Assembly: GCA_963812915.1 (NCBI GenBank)
Contig: CAWEXB010000010.1
Span: forward strand, 1 to 64,000
DNA from: JACVRW01 sp963812915
GTDB taxonomy: Bacteria; Actinomycetota; Thermoleophilia; Solirubrobacterales; Thermoleophilaceae
DNA length: 64,000 nt
Reading direction: 5' to 3'
The notes beneath the pieces were generated by a model. It searched no databases. It was given only the letters and a program-made list of their open reading frames with translations, and was not told the origin of the DNA. Both the position numbers and the translations under genes were made by a program. Shown here piece after piece: positions 54,166 to 62,268 of this stretch; positions within the stretch are counted from its first letter, which is position 1, and each line of letters begins with the position of its first letter.

Positions 54166-54970
54166 GCGGCAGGGCGGCGCCCACCGCCGCCGCCAGGCAG
54201 AGTCCCAGCGCCACGGAGGCGCCCGCGGCGGTGCCGGCGTGGAACGAGACCTCGATGCCGACCACGCCCGCCACCACGGCCACGGCCCCGCCCGCGAGCA
54301 TTGCCCGCGCCGGGGTCCGGGCGTGGCGACCGACCGCCACCGGCGGCGCCACGAGCACTGCCAGGACGAGCAGCGCACCCAGCCCCCGCGCGGCCACGGC
54401 TATGGCGGCGGCCAGCAGCGCGAGCAGCGCGAGGCGCACCAGCGCGGGGCGCACCCCGGCGGCCGCGGCTCCCGACGGGTCGAAGGCGACGGCGCAGAGC
54501 GGACGGTGGAGCGCGACGAGCGCCGCGCCGCCGACCACGAGCAGCGCCACCGCGGCTGCGAGGTCGCCGTCGCTCACCCCGAGCGGGTCGCCGAAGAGCA
54601 GCTCGTCCAGCCGCTGCGGCGCGTCCGGCTCCAGCGCAAGCAACGCGCCGAGGCCCACCAGCCCGGTGACGGCCACCGCCGTGGCCGTGTCCGGCCCGAT
54701 GCGCTCGTCTCGTGCCGCAAGCGCGATCACGGCGGCCGCGACGAGTGCGCCACCCGCGGCGCCGAGCAGCAGCGACGCGCCGGCGAGGGCCGCCAGCACG
54801 AGTCCGGGCAGCATGCCGTGCGAGAGCGACTCGGCCGCGTAGGCGAGGCGCTCCGTGACCACCCAGTAGCCCAGGGGGCCGCAGAATGCGCCCAGCAGCG
54901 AGAGCTCGAGCACGGCGCGCCGGTCGATGCCCGAGCGCAGGGGGTCGAGCAGGAAGTCGAAGGGCTCCAC
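54101..54970 (-). CDS. Zinc/manganese ABC transporter permease (second)
   Basis: A 289-residue ABC-3-type membrane permease with about eight helices. It begins at a GTG 2 nt after the ATPase stop. Landmarks are ALSLLGAFCG-like LELSLLGAFCGPLGYWVV, LSHGMLPGLVLAALAG and LLVLAVLVAPPVAVGRHA. It works with the ATPase upstream and with the other permease (58046), interrupted by an IS110 element, to import a divalent metal. Two distinct permeases in one operon suggest either a heterodimeric channel or two substrate-specific units. No solute-binding protein gene is visible in the window. Confidence 0.83.
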   Translation of the reverse strand: MEPFDFLLDPLRSGIDRRAVLELSLLGAFCGPLGYWVVTERLAYAAESLSHGMLPGLVLAALAGASLLLGAAGGALVAAAVIALAARDERIGPDTATAVAVTGLVGLGALLALEPDAPQRLDELLFGDPLGVSDGDLAAAVALLVVGGAALVALHRPLCAVAFDPSGAAAAGVRPALVRLALLALLAAAIAVAARGLGALLVLAVLVAPPVAVGRHARTPARAMLAGGAVAVVAGVVGIEVSFHAGTAAGASVALGLCLAAAVGAALPLSGRPAVGAGRTASPGRRGTA

Positions 54971-54972
54971 AG

Positions 54973-55743
54973 TCAGTCGCCGCCGTGGGGGTGCTCGTGG
55001 TGCTGGACGGTCACCGCCCGGGCGGGCTCGGCGCCCTCGAGCACGATCATCTCGCGACCGTAGGTGGCCTGCAGGGTGGCGCGGACCAGCACCTCGGTCG
55101 GCGGCCCGAACGCGACCTGTCGCCGGTGCAGGCAGAGGACGAGGTCGAAGCGGCGGGCGCTCTCGACGTCGTGACTCGACACGAGCAGCGTCCGGCCGCC
55201 GGTACGGAGCTCGTCGAAGACGTCGCCGATGAGCGCCGCGCTGGCCGGGTCGACCCCGGCGAGCGGCTCGTCGAGCAGGAGCACCCGGGCGTCCTGCACC
55301 AGCGCCCGGGCGAGCAGGGCGCGCTGCCGCTGGCCCCCGGAGAGCTCGCCGAAACGTACGCCGGCCTCCGCCTCGAGGCCCACTCGCTCGAGCGCCGCGC
55401 GCGCCGCCGCGCGCTCGTCGCGGCCGGGGGGCCGCCACCAGCGTCCGCGCGCGAGGGCGCCCATGAGCGCCACGTCGAGGGCGGTCACTGGAAAGTCGAG
55501 CCGCGTGCGCTCGGTCTGCGCGACGTAAGCCGGTCGCCCGGCCACGCGAAAGCCTCCGGCCGCGGGCCGAAGCTCGCCGAGGAGGACGCGAAAGAGCGTG
55601 GTCTTGCCACCGCCGTTGGGACCCAGTACGCAGACCGAGCGCCCGGGCTCGACCGCGAAGGAGACCTCGCAGAGGACGGCCTCGCCGCCGTATCCGGCGG
55701 CGAGGCCGTCCGCGCGTACGGCGAGCTCGGTCGCGACGCTCAC
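54973..55743 (-). CDS. Zinc/manganese ABC transporter ATP-binding protein
   Basis: A 256-residue ATPase with Walker A GPNGGGKTTL (about residue 39), the signature LSGGQRQRALLARALV (about 137) and Walker B VLLLDEPLAGVD (about 157). The start is a GTG that overlaps the upstream permease stop (GTGA). The C-terminus ends VTVQHHEHPHGGD, a His-rich tail able to bind metal, as in ZnuC-like proteins. It is the middle gene of the operon 58046–54101. Regulation is probably through the Zur/Fur-like box at 58063. Confidence 0.88.
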   Translation of the reverse strand: MSVATELAVRADGLAAGYGGEAVLCEVSFAVEPGRSVCVLGPNGGGKTTLFRVLLGELRPAAGGFRVAGRPAYVAQTERTRLDFPVTALDVALMGALARGRWWRPPGRDERAAARAALERVGLEAEAGVRFGELSGGQRQRALLARALVQDARVLLLDEPLAGVDPASAALIGDVFDELRTGGRTLLVSSHDVESARRFDLVLCLHRRQVAFGPPTEVLVRATLQATYGREMIVLEGAEPARAVTVQHHEHPHGGD

Positions 55744-58046
55744 TGGTCATCCTCTCTTTCGCGCGGCCGGTAGGTTCGCGCCGGGGCTGACCACCGCCGG
55801 GGGAGCGCCTCGATCGCTTGCCCCGCTGAGGGCCCGCATGAGACCTGCGCCCCCCGGCGGTGGGAGGCACCTGAAGCGGCCACAGGACGTGGCGCCTCAG
55901 AGCGCCGTTCAGTGAGCACCCGCAACGGTACCTCCCGGTCGGCCTCTCCGTCGGATAGGACCTCGACCGAGGAGGACCGCCCGTGGGCGCCTACGCTGGA
56001 GTGGACTGGGCCAAGGACGAGCACGCGCTGCTTGTTGCCGACGAGCGGGGAGAGCCGCTCGCGGAGCGGGTGATTGCCCACGACGAGCAGGGCATCGCCG
56101 CGCTCTGCCGCCTCTTGCTCGACCACGGTGTGGAGCGAGTGGCGCTCGAGCGCCCCGACGGGCTGCTCGTCGAGCGGCTGCTCGACGCCGGCCTCACGGT
56201 GTTGGCCCTGCATCCCAACCAGGTCAAGGCGGCCAGGGCGCGTTTCCGCGCCCAGGGCGGCAAGTCCGACCGCTTCGACGCCTTCGTGCTCTGCGAGCTG
56301 GCGCGCACCGACGCGCACCGCTTCCGGGCGCTGGTGCCGGACGCGGACGCCACCAAGGCAATCCGGGCGCTCACGCGCGCCCGCGAGGACCTGGTCGAGG
56401 CGCGCGTCGCGCTGGCCAACCAGCTGCGCGCCGAGCTGGAGCGCTTCTGGCCCGGCGCGGCCTGCCTGTTCGCCGAGGTCGACTCGCCGATCGCGCTCTC
56501 GTTCCTCGAACGCTACCCCTCGCCGCGCGACGCCCGCGGCCTCGGCGTCAAGCGCATGGAGGCGTTCCTGGCCCGCAACGCCTACTCGGGCCGCACCAAG
56601 CCGATCGAGCTGGTGGCCCGCCTGCGCCGCGCCCCCGAGAGCCGCGCCGGCGAACTCGAGTGCGAAGCCCGGCGCGGAATCGTGCTCGCGCTGGCCGCCG
56701 CGCTGCGCCCGCTGGTCGAGCGCGTCCGCGAGCTCGAGCGCGAGATCGCCCACGCCATCCGCTGCCACCGAGACGGCGAGATCTTCCTGTCGCTGTTTCG
56801 CGACCCCCGCTCCGTGATCACGGCCGCCCGGCTGCTCGCCGAGATCGGCGACAGCCGCCCGCGCTACCCCAGCAGCGACGCGCTCGCCGCCGACGGCGGC
56901 ATGTCCGCCGTCGCGGTCGAGTCCGGCAGGCGCAAGCAGGCCGCCTTCCGCTGGGCCTGCGACAAGCGCCTCCGCGACGCGCTCGCCACCCTCGCCGACT
57001 CCAGCCGCCACCACAATCCCTGGGCCGGCGACCTCTACCGAGGCGCCCGCGCCCGCGGCCACGACCACCAACGCGCGATCCGCACCGTCGGGCGCGCCTG
57101 GACCCGCGTCATCTGGCGCATGTGGCAGGACCAACGGCCCTACGACCCCGCCCGCCACCGCGCGCTCCAACGCCAACTCGCCGTCGGGGGTTGACACAGG
57201 ACGTCTCATGCCGGCTGGCCCGCGAGCCGCGCTCCGGGCGTGCGCGGCGCCGCGCGCGGCGGCCAGCAGCGCATAGGTGGTCGCGCCGAGCACCGCGACG
57301 GGCGGCCCCGGGGGCACGTCGAGCCAGTAGGCGAGGTAGAGGCCGACCACGCCCTCCGCCAGGGCCAGCGCCAGCGCCAGCGCGATCAGCCCCGAAACGC
57401 TGCCCGTGAGCAGGCGGGCGGACGCCGCGGGCAGCACGTAGATGGCCGTGACGAGCAGCGCCCCGACCGCCGGGATCGCGGCGACGGCCGCCACCGACAC
57501 GAGCGCGAGCAGCAGGAAGTCGGCGAGCGCGGCCGGCACCCCGAGCGCTCCCGCGCCATCGGGGTCGAAGGCCACCGCCGCCCAGGTGCGGCCCAGCGCG
57601 AGCGAGCCGGCGGCCGCGAGCGTCGCCGCCGCGGCCGAGAGGGCGAGGTCGACGGTGTCGAGCCCGAGGAGCGTTCCGAACAGGAGCCGGTCGACCGCGG
57701 CGCCCGACTCGAAGACGTCGCTCGCCAGGATCACGCCCGCGGCGAGGGCGGCTACGAGCAGCAGCGCGGTGGCCGTGCCGGGCTCGCGCCCGGCGCGGCC
57801 GGCCCGCTCGACGCCGCCGGCGTAGCCGAGGGCGACGGCGAGCCCCGCCAGGGTGGGGCTGACGCCGGAGGCGTCGGCGGCTACGAGCCCCGGGAAGGTG
57901 GCGGAGCCCACCGCGTGCGTGAAGAAGGCGAGCCTGCGCAGCACGATCCAGGCGCCGAGCACGCCGCCCGCGACGGCGAGCAGGACCAGCTCCAGCAGCG
58001 CGTCGCGGAGGAACGGCAGGTCCAGCAGATCGAGCGGCGACGGCAC
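55740..58046 (-). CDS. Zinc/manganese ABC transporter permease (first), 3' end interrupted by IS110
   Basis: The permease proper is 58046–57212: MPSPLDLLDLPFLRDALLEL then helices including GVLGAWIVLRRLAFFTHAVG and LLVTAIYVLPAASARLLTGS, up to RSAARGPAGM (about residue 278). The IS110 element then begins. The frame stays open for about 455 codons through antisense transposase sequence and re-enters host sequence (SAGQAIEALPRRWSAPARTY then RPREREDDQ), stopping at 55740 with a GTGA overlap to the ATPase start. That overlap suggests this was the original 3' end. The protein core may still be functional, but the tail is disrupted and the operon's mRNA now carries the element. Confidence 0.7.
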   Translation of the reverse strand: MPSPLDLLDLPFLRDALLELVLLAVAGGVLGAWIVLRRLAFFTHAVGSATFPGLVAADASGVSPTLAGLAVALGYAGGVERAGRAGREPGTATALLLVAALAAGVILASDVFESGAAVDRLLFGTLLGLDTVDLALSAAAATLAAAGSLALGRTWAAVAFDPDGAGALGVPAALADFLLLALVSVAAVAAIPAVGALLVTAIYVLPAASARLLTGSVSGLIALALALALAEGVVGLYLAYWLDVPPGPPVAVLGATTYALLAAARGAAHARSAARGPAGMRRPVSTPDGELALERAVAGGVVGPLVLPHAPDDAGPGAPDGADRALVVVAAGAGASVEVAGPGIVVAAGVGEGGERVAEALVAGPAEGGLLAPAGLDRDGGHAAVGGERVAAGVARAAVADLGEQPGGRDHGAGVAKQRQEDLAVSVAADGVGDLALELADALDQRAQRGGQREHDSAPGFALEFAGAALGGAAQAGHQLDRLGAARVGVAGQERLHALDAEAAGVARRGVAFEERERDRRVDLGEQAGRAGPEALQLGAQLVGQRDARLDQVLAGARERPDCLGGVRVRHQRPEAVRVGARQLAEHEGVEAVGLAALGAETRPGRLDLVGMQGQHREAGVEQPLDEQPVGALERHSLHTVVEQEAAERGDALLVVGNHPLRERLSPLVGNKQRVLVLGPVHSSVGAHGRSSSVEVLSDGEADREVPLRVLTERRSEAPRPVAASGASHRRGAQVSCGPSAGQAIEALPRRWSAPARTYRPREREDDQ
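55836..57211. mobile_element. IS110-family insertion sequence
   Basis: An element of about 1.38 kb bounded by the 9-bp inverted repeats GCATGAGAC (55836–55844) and GTCTCATGC (57203–57211). It encloses one transposase gene (plus strand) and a 140-nt leader. IS110/IS1111-type elements often have only subterminal repeats and no target duplication, and I see no clear direct repeat. The exact ends may differ by a few bases. Confidence 0.7.
55983..57194 (+). CDS. IS110 family transposase
   Basis: A 403-residue DEDD transposase. The N-terminal RuvC-like domain has GVDWAKDEHALLV (first Asp, about residue 7), ALERPDGLLVERL and SDRFDAFVLCELARTDAHRF (further acidic residues). The C-terminal Transposase_20-type domain starts near SVITAARLLAEIGDSRPRYP and ends with the usual LRDALATLADSSRHHNPWAG and AWTRVIWRMWQD. 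Full length, with no stop or shift, so it is probably active or recently so. It is located inside the metal-transporter operon, on the opposite strand. Confidence 0.9.
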   Translation: MGAYAGVDWAKDEHALLVADERGEPLAERVIAHDEQGIAALCRLLLDHGVERVALERPDGLLVERLLDAGLTVLALHPNQVKAARARFRAQGGKSDRFDAFVLCELARTDAHRFRALVPDADATKAIRALTRAREDLVEARVALANQLRAELERFWPGAACLFAEVDSPIALSFLERYPSPRDARGLGVKRMEAFLARNAYSGRTKPIELVARLRRAPESRAGELECEARRGIVLALAAALRPLVERVRELEREIAHAIRCHRDGEIFLSLFRDPRSVITAARLLAEIGDSRPRYPSSDALAADGGMSAVAVESGRRKQAAFRWACDKRLRDALATLADSSRHHNPWAGDLYRGARARGHDHQRAIRTVGRAWTRVIWRMWQDQRPYDPARHRALQRQLAVGG

Positions 58047-58062
58047 GCCGAGAAGCGTAAAC

Positions 58063-58075
58063 GAGAATGATTCTC
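58063..58075 (-). promoter_or_regulatory. Zur/Fur-like box upstream of metal transporter operon
   Basis: GAGAATGATTCTC is a perfect 6-1-6 palindrome, 17 nt upstream of the first permease start. It matches the A/T-rich core of Fur/Zur sites (GATAATGATTATC-like). With zinc or manganese ABC genes downstream, it most likely mediates zinc-responsive repression by Zur. Confidence 0.7.
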
Positions 58076-58108
58076 AGTTGGTCGGGATCGGCTCGGCCGG
58101 GGCGGCGC

Positions 58109-58813
58109 CTACCCCGAGCGCGTCGCCTTGCGGATGAAGCGGCGCGACATCGCCTGCACCTCGAGGTCGTGCTGGAGCGAGCGGTGGTGCCCGCCCGGCA
58201 ACACCAGCAGGCGCTTCGGCTCGTGTGCGGCGGCGTAGAGCTCCTCGCTGACGGTGTACGGGATCTGCTCGTCGCCCATCGCGTGCAGGAGCAGAAGCCC
58301 TGTGTCAGGGCCGATCCGGCCCACCGCGTCGAACAGGTCGAGGGACTCGAGCCACTTCTCGGTTGCCGGCGCGTCGCAGTCGAAGCGGAGCGGCTCGCCG
58401 GAGCGCAGCATGCGCAGCAGGCTGCGCTCCGGCGCCGGGCAGATGGCGACGACGGCGCAGAACGAGGGGTCGCGCGCCGCCGCGTGGATCGCCTGGAAGC
58501 CGCCCATGCTGGATCCCCGCACGGCCACCCGCGGCGCGTGTGCACGCACCAGCTCCGCCATCGTCAGCACGTCCTCGATCGCGCCCGGTCCGAATGCGCC
58601 GGCCGAGCGGCCGTGGCCACGGGCGTCGAACGCGAGCGCGACCATCCCCTCCGCGCGGCAGCCGCGCGCGAAGTCGAAGTGGCTCTCCTTCGCCGAGCCG
58701 GCGCCATGCAACACGACCACCCCCGTGGCGGGGTCGCCGTCCGGAAGGAACAGGGCGTAGGCGAGGCCGTCGACGGTCCCGAGCTCGGGCAGGGCCGGTG
58801 GGGCGTGCTTCAT
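58109..58813 (-). CDS. Alpha/beta hydrolase
   Basis: A 234-residue cytoplasmic hydrolase. The nucleophile elbow is GSSMGGFQAIHAAA (Ser about residue 98), preceded by VVVLHGAGSAKESHFDFARG with the HG oxyanion motif, and DARGHGRS. The acid Asp is in HAMGDEQIPY and the His is in GGHHRSLQHD. It fits the dienelactone-hydrolase-like group, though the substrate is not evident. It ends at 58109, 34 nt from the Zur/Fur-like box, and is divergent from lysA with a 14-nt gap. Confidence 0.8.
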   Translation of the reverse strand: MKHAPPALPELGTVDGLAYALFLPDGDPATGVVVLHGAGSAKESHFDFARGCRAEGMVALAFDARGHGRSAGAFGPGAIEDVLTMAELVRAHAPRVAVRGSSMGGFQAIHAAARDPSFCAVVAICPAPERSLLRMLRSGEPLRFDCDAPATEKWLESLDLFDAVGRIGPDTGLLLLHAMGDEQIPYTVSEELYAAAHEPKRLLVLPGGHHRSLQHDLEVQAMSRRFIRKATRSG

Positions 58814-58827
58814 AATCGCCGCCGATC

Positions 58828-60060
58828 ATGGCAGCGGTGGCCGTCTCGCACGTATATCCGCTGGGCTCGCGCCTGAACGAGCGCGGTCGGCTCGAGGTGG
58901 GCGGCTGCGACGTGGTCGATCTGGCGCGCGAGTTCGGCACCCCGGCCTACGTCTACGCGGAGGACGACATGCGCGCGCGGGCGCGCGCGTACACGACGGC
59001 GTTCCGGGCCCGGACGGAGCGTTTCGAGGTGATCTACGCGGGCAAGGCGTTCCCCTGCGCCGCCGTCTTCCGGCTGTTCGCCGAGGCCGGCCTCGGCGCG
59101 GACGTGGCCTCCGGCGGCGAGCTCCACCTTGCGCTGGCGGGCGGCTTCGACCCGGCGCGCCTCTACATGCACGGGAACAACAAGTCCCGGGCGGAGCTCG
59201 ACTACGCGATCGAGCGGGGCGTGGGCCACATCGTGGTCGACTCCTTCGACGAGGTCGAGCGCCTCCGTGGGCGCCCCCAGCGGGTGCTGGTGCGCGTCAC
59301 GCCGGGAATCAAGCCGAGCACCCACACCTACATACAGACCGGGCAGGTGGACTCGAAGTTCGGCTTCGCGGTCGAGGACGTTCCGCGCGCGGTGGACGCG
59401 TGCCGCGAGGCCGGGCTCGAGCTCTGCGGCCTGCACGCTCATATCGGCTCGCAGATCTTCGAGCTCGGCGTCTTCGAGCGCATCGCCGAGGTGCTCTCGA
59501 GCCTGGGCGACTGGCCGCTCCTGAACCTCGGCGGGGGGCTCGGGATCGCGTACACCGCCGACGACGAACCCCCCTCGATCGAGGACTACGTCGATGCGCT
59601 GCTGCGCCGGGCGCCAGAGGGCGTGACCGTGCTGAGCGAGCCGGGTCGTTCGCTGGTCGGCAACGCCGGGGTGACGATCTACACGGTCGGCACCGTCAAG
59701 CGCGTGCCCGGCGCGCGTACCTACGTGGCGGTCGACGGCGGCATGTCGGACAACCTTCGGCCGATGCTCTACGGCGCGCGCTACGAGGCCGAGATCGCCG
59801 ACCGATTCGGCGGCAGCGGCTCCTGCACCATCGCGGGCATGCACTGCGAGTCGGGCGACATCCTCGTGCGGGACGCGCTGCTAGACGACCCCCATCCCGG
59901 CGATGTCCTCGTGATTCCCGCCACCGGCGCCTACGGGCACGCGATGGCGAGCAACTACAACGCGGTGCCCCGGCCGCCCGTGATCTTCTGCCGCGACGGC
60001 GACGCCCGCGTGGTGATTCGCCGCGAGACCTACGACGATCTGACGGCCCGTGAGCTCTGA
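58828..60060 (+). CDS. lysA: Diaminopimelate decarboxylase
   Basis: A 410-residue PLP enzyme (alanine-racemase fold) that decarboxylates meso-diaminopimelate to lysine. The PLP Lys is in VIYAGKAFPC (about residue 73). Other landmarks are GADVASGGEL, LCGLHAHIGSQIF, LNLGGGLGIAY and the C-terminal CESGDILVRD with the active-site Cys. It starts 14 nt from the divergent hydrolase gene and its stop overlaps hom by 11 nt, so it opens the lysine/threonine operon. Confidence 0.92.
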   Translation: MAAVAVSHVYPLGSRLNERGRLEVGGCDVVDLAREFGTPAYVYAEDDMRARARAYTTAFRARTERFEVIYAGKAFPCAAVFRLFAEAGLGADVASGGELHLALAGGFDPARLYMHGNNKSRAELDYAIERGVGHIVVDSFDEVERLRGRPQRVLVRVTPGIKPSTHTYIQTGQVDSKFGFAVEDVPRAVDACREAGLELCGLHAHIGSQIFELGVFERIAEVLSSLGDWPLLNLGGGLGIAYTADDEPPSIEDYVDALLRRAPEGVTVLSEPGRSLVGNAGVTIYTVGTVKRVPGARTYVAVDGGMSDNLRPMLYGARYEAEIADRFGGSGSCTIAGMHCESGDILVRDALLDDPHPGDVLVIPATGAYGHAMASNYNAVPRPPVIFCRDGDARVVIRRETYDDLTAREL

Positions 60061-61279
60061 GGGAGGCCCCTTCCGGGTCGGCCTCCTCGGGCACGGGACG
60101 GTCGGCGCGGCCTTCGCGGCCCTGCTGGCCGAGCGCGCCGAGGCGGTCGAAGCGGAGGTCGGGAGGCGACCCGAGATATCCGGCGTGCTGACGCGACGCC
60201 GGGGCGACTTCGAGGACATCCTCGAGCGCAGCGACCTGATCGTCGAGCTGATGGGGGGGATCGACCCCGCGCGGGACTACGTTCTGCGTGCCCTCGGGGC
60301 CGGCCGCCACGTCGTGACCGCGAACAAGCAGCTGCTCTCCCAGCACGGCGAGGAGATCTTCGATGCGGCGCGGGCGGGGCGCGTGCAGCTGCGCTTCGAG
60401 GGCGCCGTCGCGGGCGTGGTGCCGGCGATACGGGTGATGGCCGAGACGCTCGCGGCCGCCCACATCGAGCGCGTGCACGGGATCGTGAACGGCACGACCA
60501 ACTACATCCTCACCGAGATGACGCGGACGGGAGCCACGTACGACGAGGCGCTCCGCGACGCCCAGCGGCTCGGCTACGCCGAGGCGGATCCGACCGAGGA
60601 CGTGACCGGCAAGGACGCCGCGGCGAAGATGGCGATCCTCGCGCGGCTCGCCTTCAACGCGCCGGTGCGGCTCGATCAGGTGAGCTGTGAGGGCATCCAG
60701 CGGATCACGCCCGACGACATCGAATACGCCAAGGAGCTCGGGCTCTCCCTGAAGCTGGTGGGCTCGGCCGAGCGGATCGACGGGGGCGTGGCCGTGCAGG
60801 TCTACCCGGCCTTCCTCTATGCCGACCACCCGCTGGCCTCCGTGGGCGGCGCCTTCAACGCGGTGACGATCGAGTCGCCCGCGATCACGGAGATCACGCT
60901 GTCGGGGCCCGGCGCGGGCGGCATCCAGACCGCGAGCGCGGTTCTCGGCGACGTTGTCTCCGCCATGATCCCGCCGCCGTCGCTGCCCCCGCCGGCCGTG
61001 GAGCAGCCGGTCGTCACGGACGTGGAGTTCTCCTTCTACCTCCACCTCGAGGTGGCCGACCGCCCCGGCGTCCTCGCCCAGGTGGCCGAGATCCTCGGGC
61101 TCCAGGGGGTGTCGATCAGGTCGGTGGTGCAGAAGGGCCTCGGCCAGGAGGCGCGGCTGGTGATGGTCATGCACCCGGTGCTCGAGTCGAGGTTCCGCGC
61201 CGCGGTCGACCTGATCTCCGGGCTCGACTTCGTGCGCGAGCCGCCGCGCGTGATCCGGGTGATCGGGGAGACGTTCTGA
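60050..61279 (+). CDS. hom: Homoserine dehydrogenase
   Basis: A 409-residue enzyme that reduces aspartate semialdehyde to homoserine. The NAD(P)-binding GLLGHGTVGAAFAALL is at about residues 11–26, the catalytic domain has GIVNGTTNYIL and ADPTEDVTGKDAAAKMAIL (substrate Asp and Lys), and a C-terminal ACT domain (about 325–400) gives feedback sensitivity. The GTG start overlaps the lysA end, and the stop overlaps the most likely thrC start (CTG at 61276). Part of the lysA–hom–thrC–thrB operon. Confidence 0.92.
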   Translation: MSSEGGPFRVGLLGHGTVGAAFAALLAERAEAVEAEVGRRPEISGVLTRRRGDFEDILERSDLIVELMGGIDPARDYVLRALGAGRHVVTANKQLLSQHGEEIFDAARAGRVQLRFEGAVAGVVPAIRVMAETLAAAHIERVHGIVNGTTNYILTEMTRTGATYDEALRDAQRLGYAEADPTEDVTGKDAAAKMAILARLAFNAPVRLDQVSCEGIQRITPDDIEYAKELGLSLKLVGSAERIDGGVAVQVYPAFLYADHPLASVGGAFNAVTIESPAITEITLSGPGAGGIQTASAVLGDVVSAMIPPPSLPPPAVEQPVVTDVEFSFYLHLEVADRPGVLAQVAEILGLQGVSIRSVVQKGLGQEARLVMVMHPVLESRFRAAVDLISGLDFVREPPRVIRVIGETF

Positions 61280-62268
61280 CCCTCTGGCGCTACCGCGACC
61301 GCCTGCCCGTCGAGCCGCTCGTGACCATGGGCGAGGGCGACACCCCGCTGGTCCGCGCGCCGCACCTCTCCGAGCTGACCGGCGCGGACGTCTGGCTGAA
61401 GCTCGAGGGCGCCAATCCCACGGGGTCGTTCAAGGACCGCGGGATGACCGTGGCCGTTTCGGCGGCCGTGCGGGAGGGTGCCGAGGCGGTGGTGTGCGCC
61501 TCCACCGGGAACACCGCCGCCAGCGCGGCCGCGTACGCGGCCCGCGCCGGTCTGCGCGGAGCGGTGATCGTTCCGGAGGGGAAGATCGCCACCGGCAAGC
61601 TCGCCCAGGCGCTCATGCACGGCGCCCGCGTGGTGGCCCTGCGCGGAAACTTCGACGAGGCGCTCGCGCTCGTGCGCCAGCTGGCGAAGCGGCATCCGAT
61701 CTCGCTCGTCAACTCGGTGAACGAGTTCCGGATCGAGGGCCAGAAGACCGGCGCCTTCGAGGTCTGCGACGAGCTGGGGGACCCGCCCGACGTGCTCTGC
61801 ATCCCGGTCGGCAACGCGGGTAATGTGACCTCGTGGTGGCGGGGCTTTCGGGAGTACGAGGCGGCGCCCCGCCTCCACGGCTACCAGGCCGAGGGCGCCG
61901 CGCCGCTGGTCCGAGGCGCTCCGGTCGAGCGGCCGGAGACGGTGGCGTCGGCCATTCGGATCGGCAACCCGGCGCGGTGGGAGGATGCGATGAACGCCTT
62001 CACCGCCTCGCGCGGGGAGGTGCGGGCGGTCTCCGACGGGGAGATCCTCGATGCCTACGGCCTGTTGGGCGCACGCGAGGGCGTCTTCTGCGAGCCGGCT
62101 TCCGCGGCCTCTGTGGCCGGACTCCTCAGGTACGGCGCCGAGGGGCGGGTGGTCTGCGTGCTCACCGGGCACGGGCTGAAAGACCCGCAGACGGCGATGA
62201 ACAGGGCGGACTCGGTGCTGCCGTGCGAGCCGGACATCGACAGCGTCGAGCGCGCGGTGCTCGGGTGA
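61276..62268 (+). CDS. thrC: Threonine synthase
   Basis: A PLP enzyme that converts O-phosphohomoserine to threonine. The PLP Lys is in NPTGSFKDRGMTVA and the nearby STGNTAASAAAYAA is conserved, with VGNAGNVTSWWRGF further on. An in-frame GTG at 61321 and ATG at 61327 exist, but the family's N-terminal stretch (LWRYRDRLPVEPLVTMGEGD) extends upstream to a CTG at 61276, which overlaps the hom stop as CTGA. I therefore prefer 61276 although CTG is a rare start. The stop overlaps the thrB GTG. Confidence 0.87.
   Translation: MTLWRYRDRLPVEPLVTMGEGDTPLVRAPHLSELTGADVWLKLEGANPTGSFKDRGMTVAVSAAVREGAEAVVCASTGNTAASAAAYAARAGLRGAVIVPEGKIATGKLAQALMHGARVVALRGNFDEALALVRQLAKRHPISLVNSVNEFRIEGQKTGAFEVCDELGDPPDVLCIPVGNAGNVTSWWRGFREYEAAPRLHGYQAEGAAPLVRGAPVERPETVASAIRIGNPARWEDAMNAFTASRGEVRAVSDGEILDAYGLLGAREGVFCEPASAASVAGLLRYGAEGRVVCVLTGHGLKDPQTAMNRADSVLPCEPDIDSVERAVLG

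Noticed and set aside
55740..57202. A large protein encoded antisense to the IS110 transposase
   Set aside because: The plus-strand frame is a clear IS110 transposase; the antisense frame is open only because of high GC.
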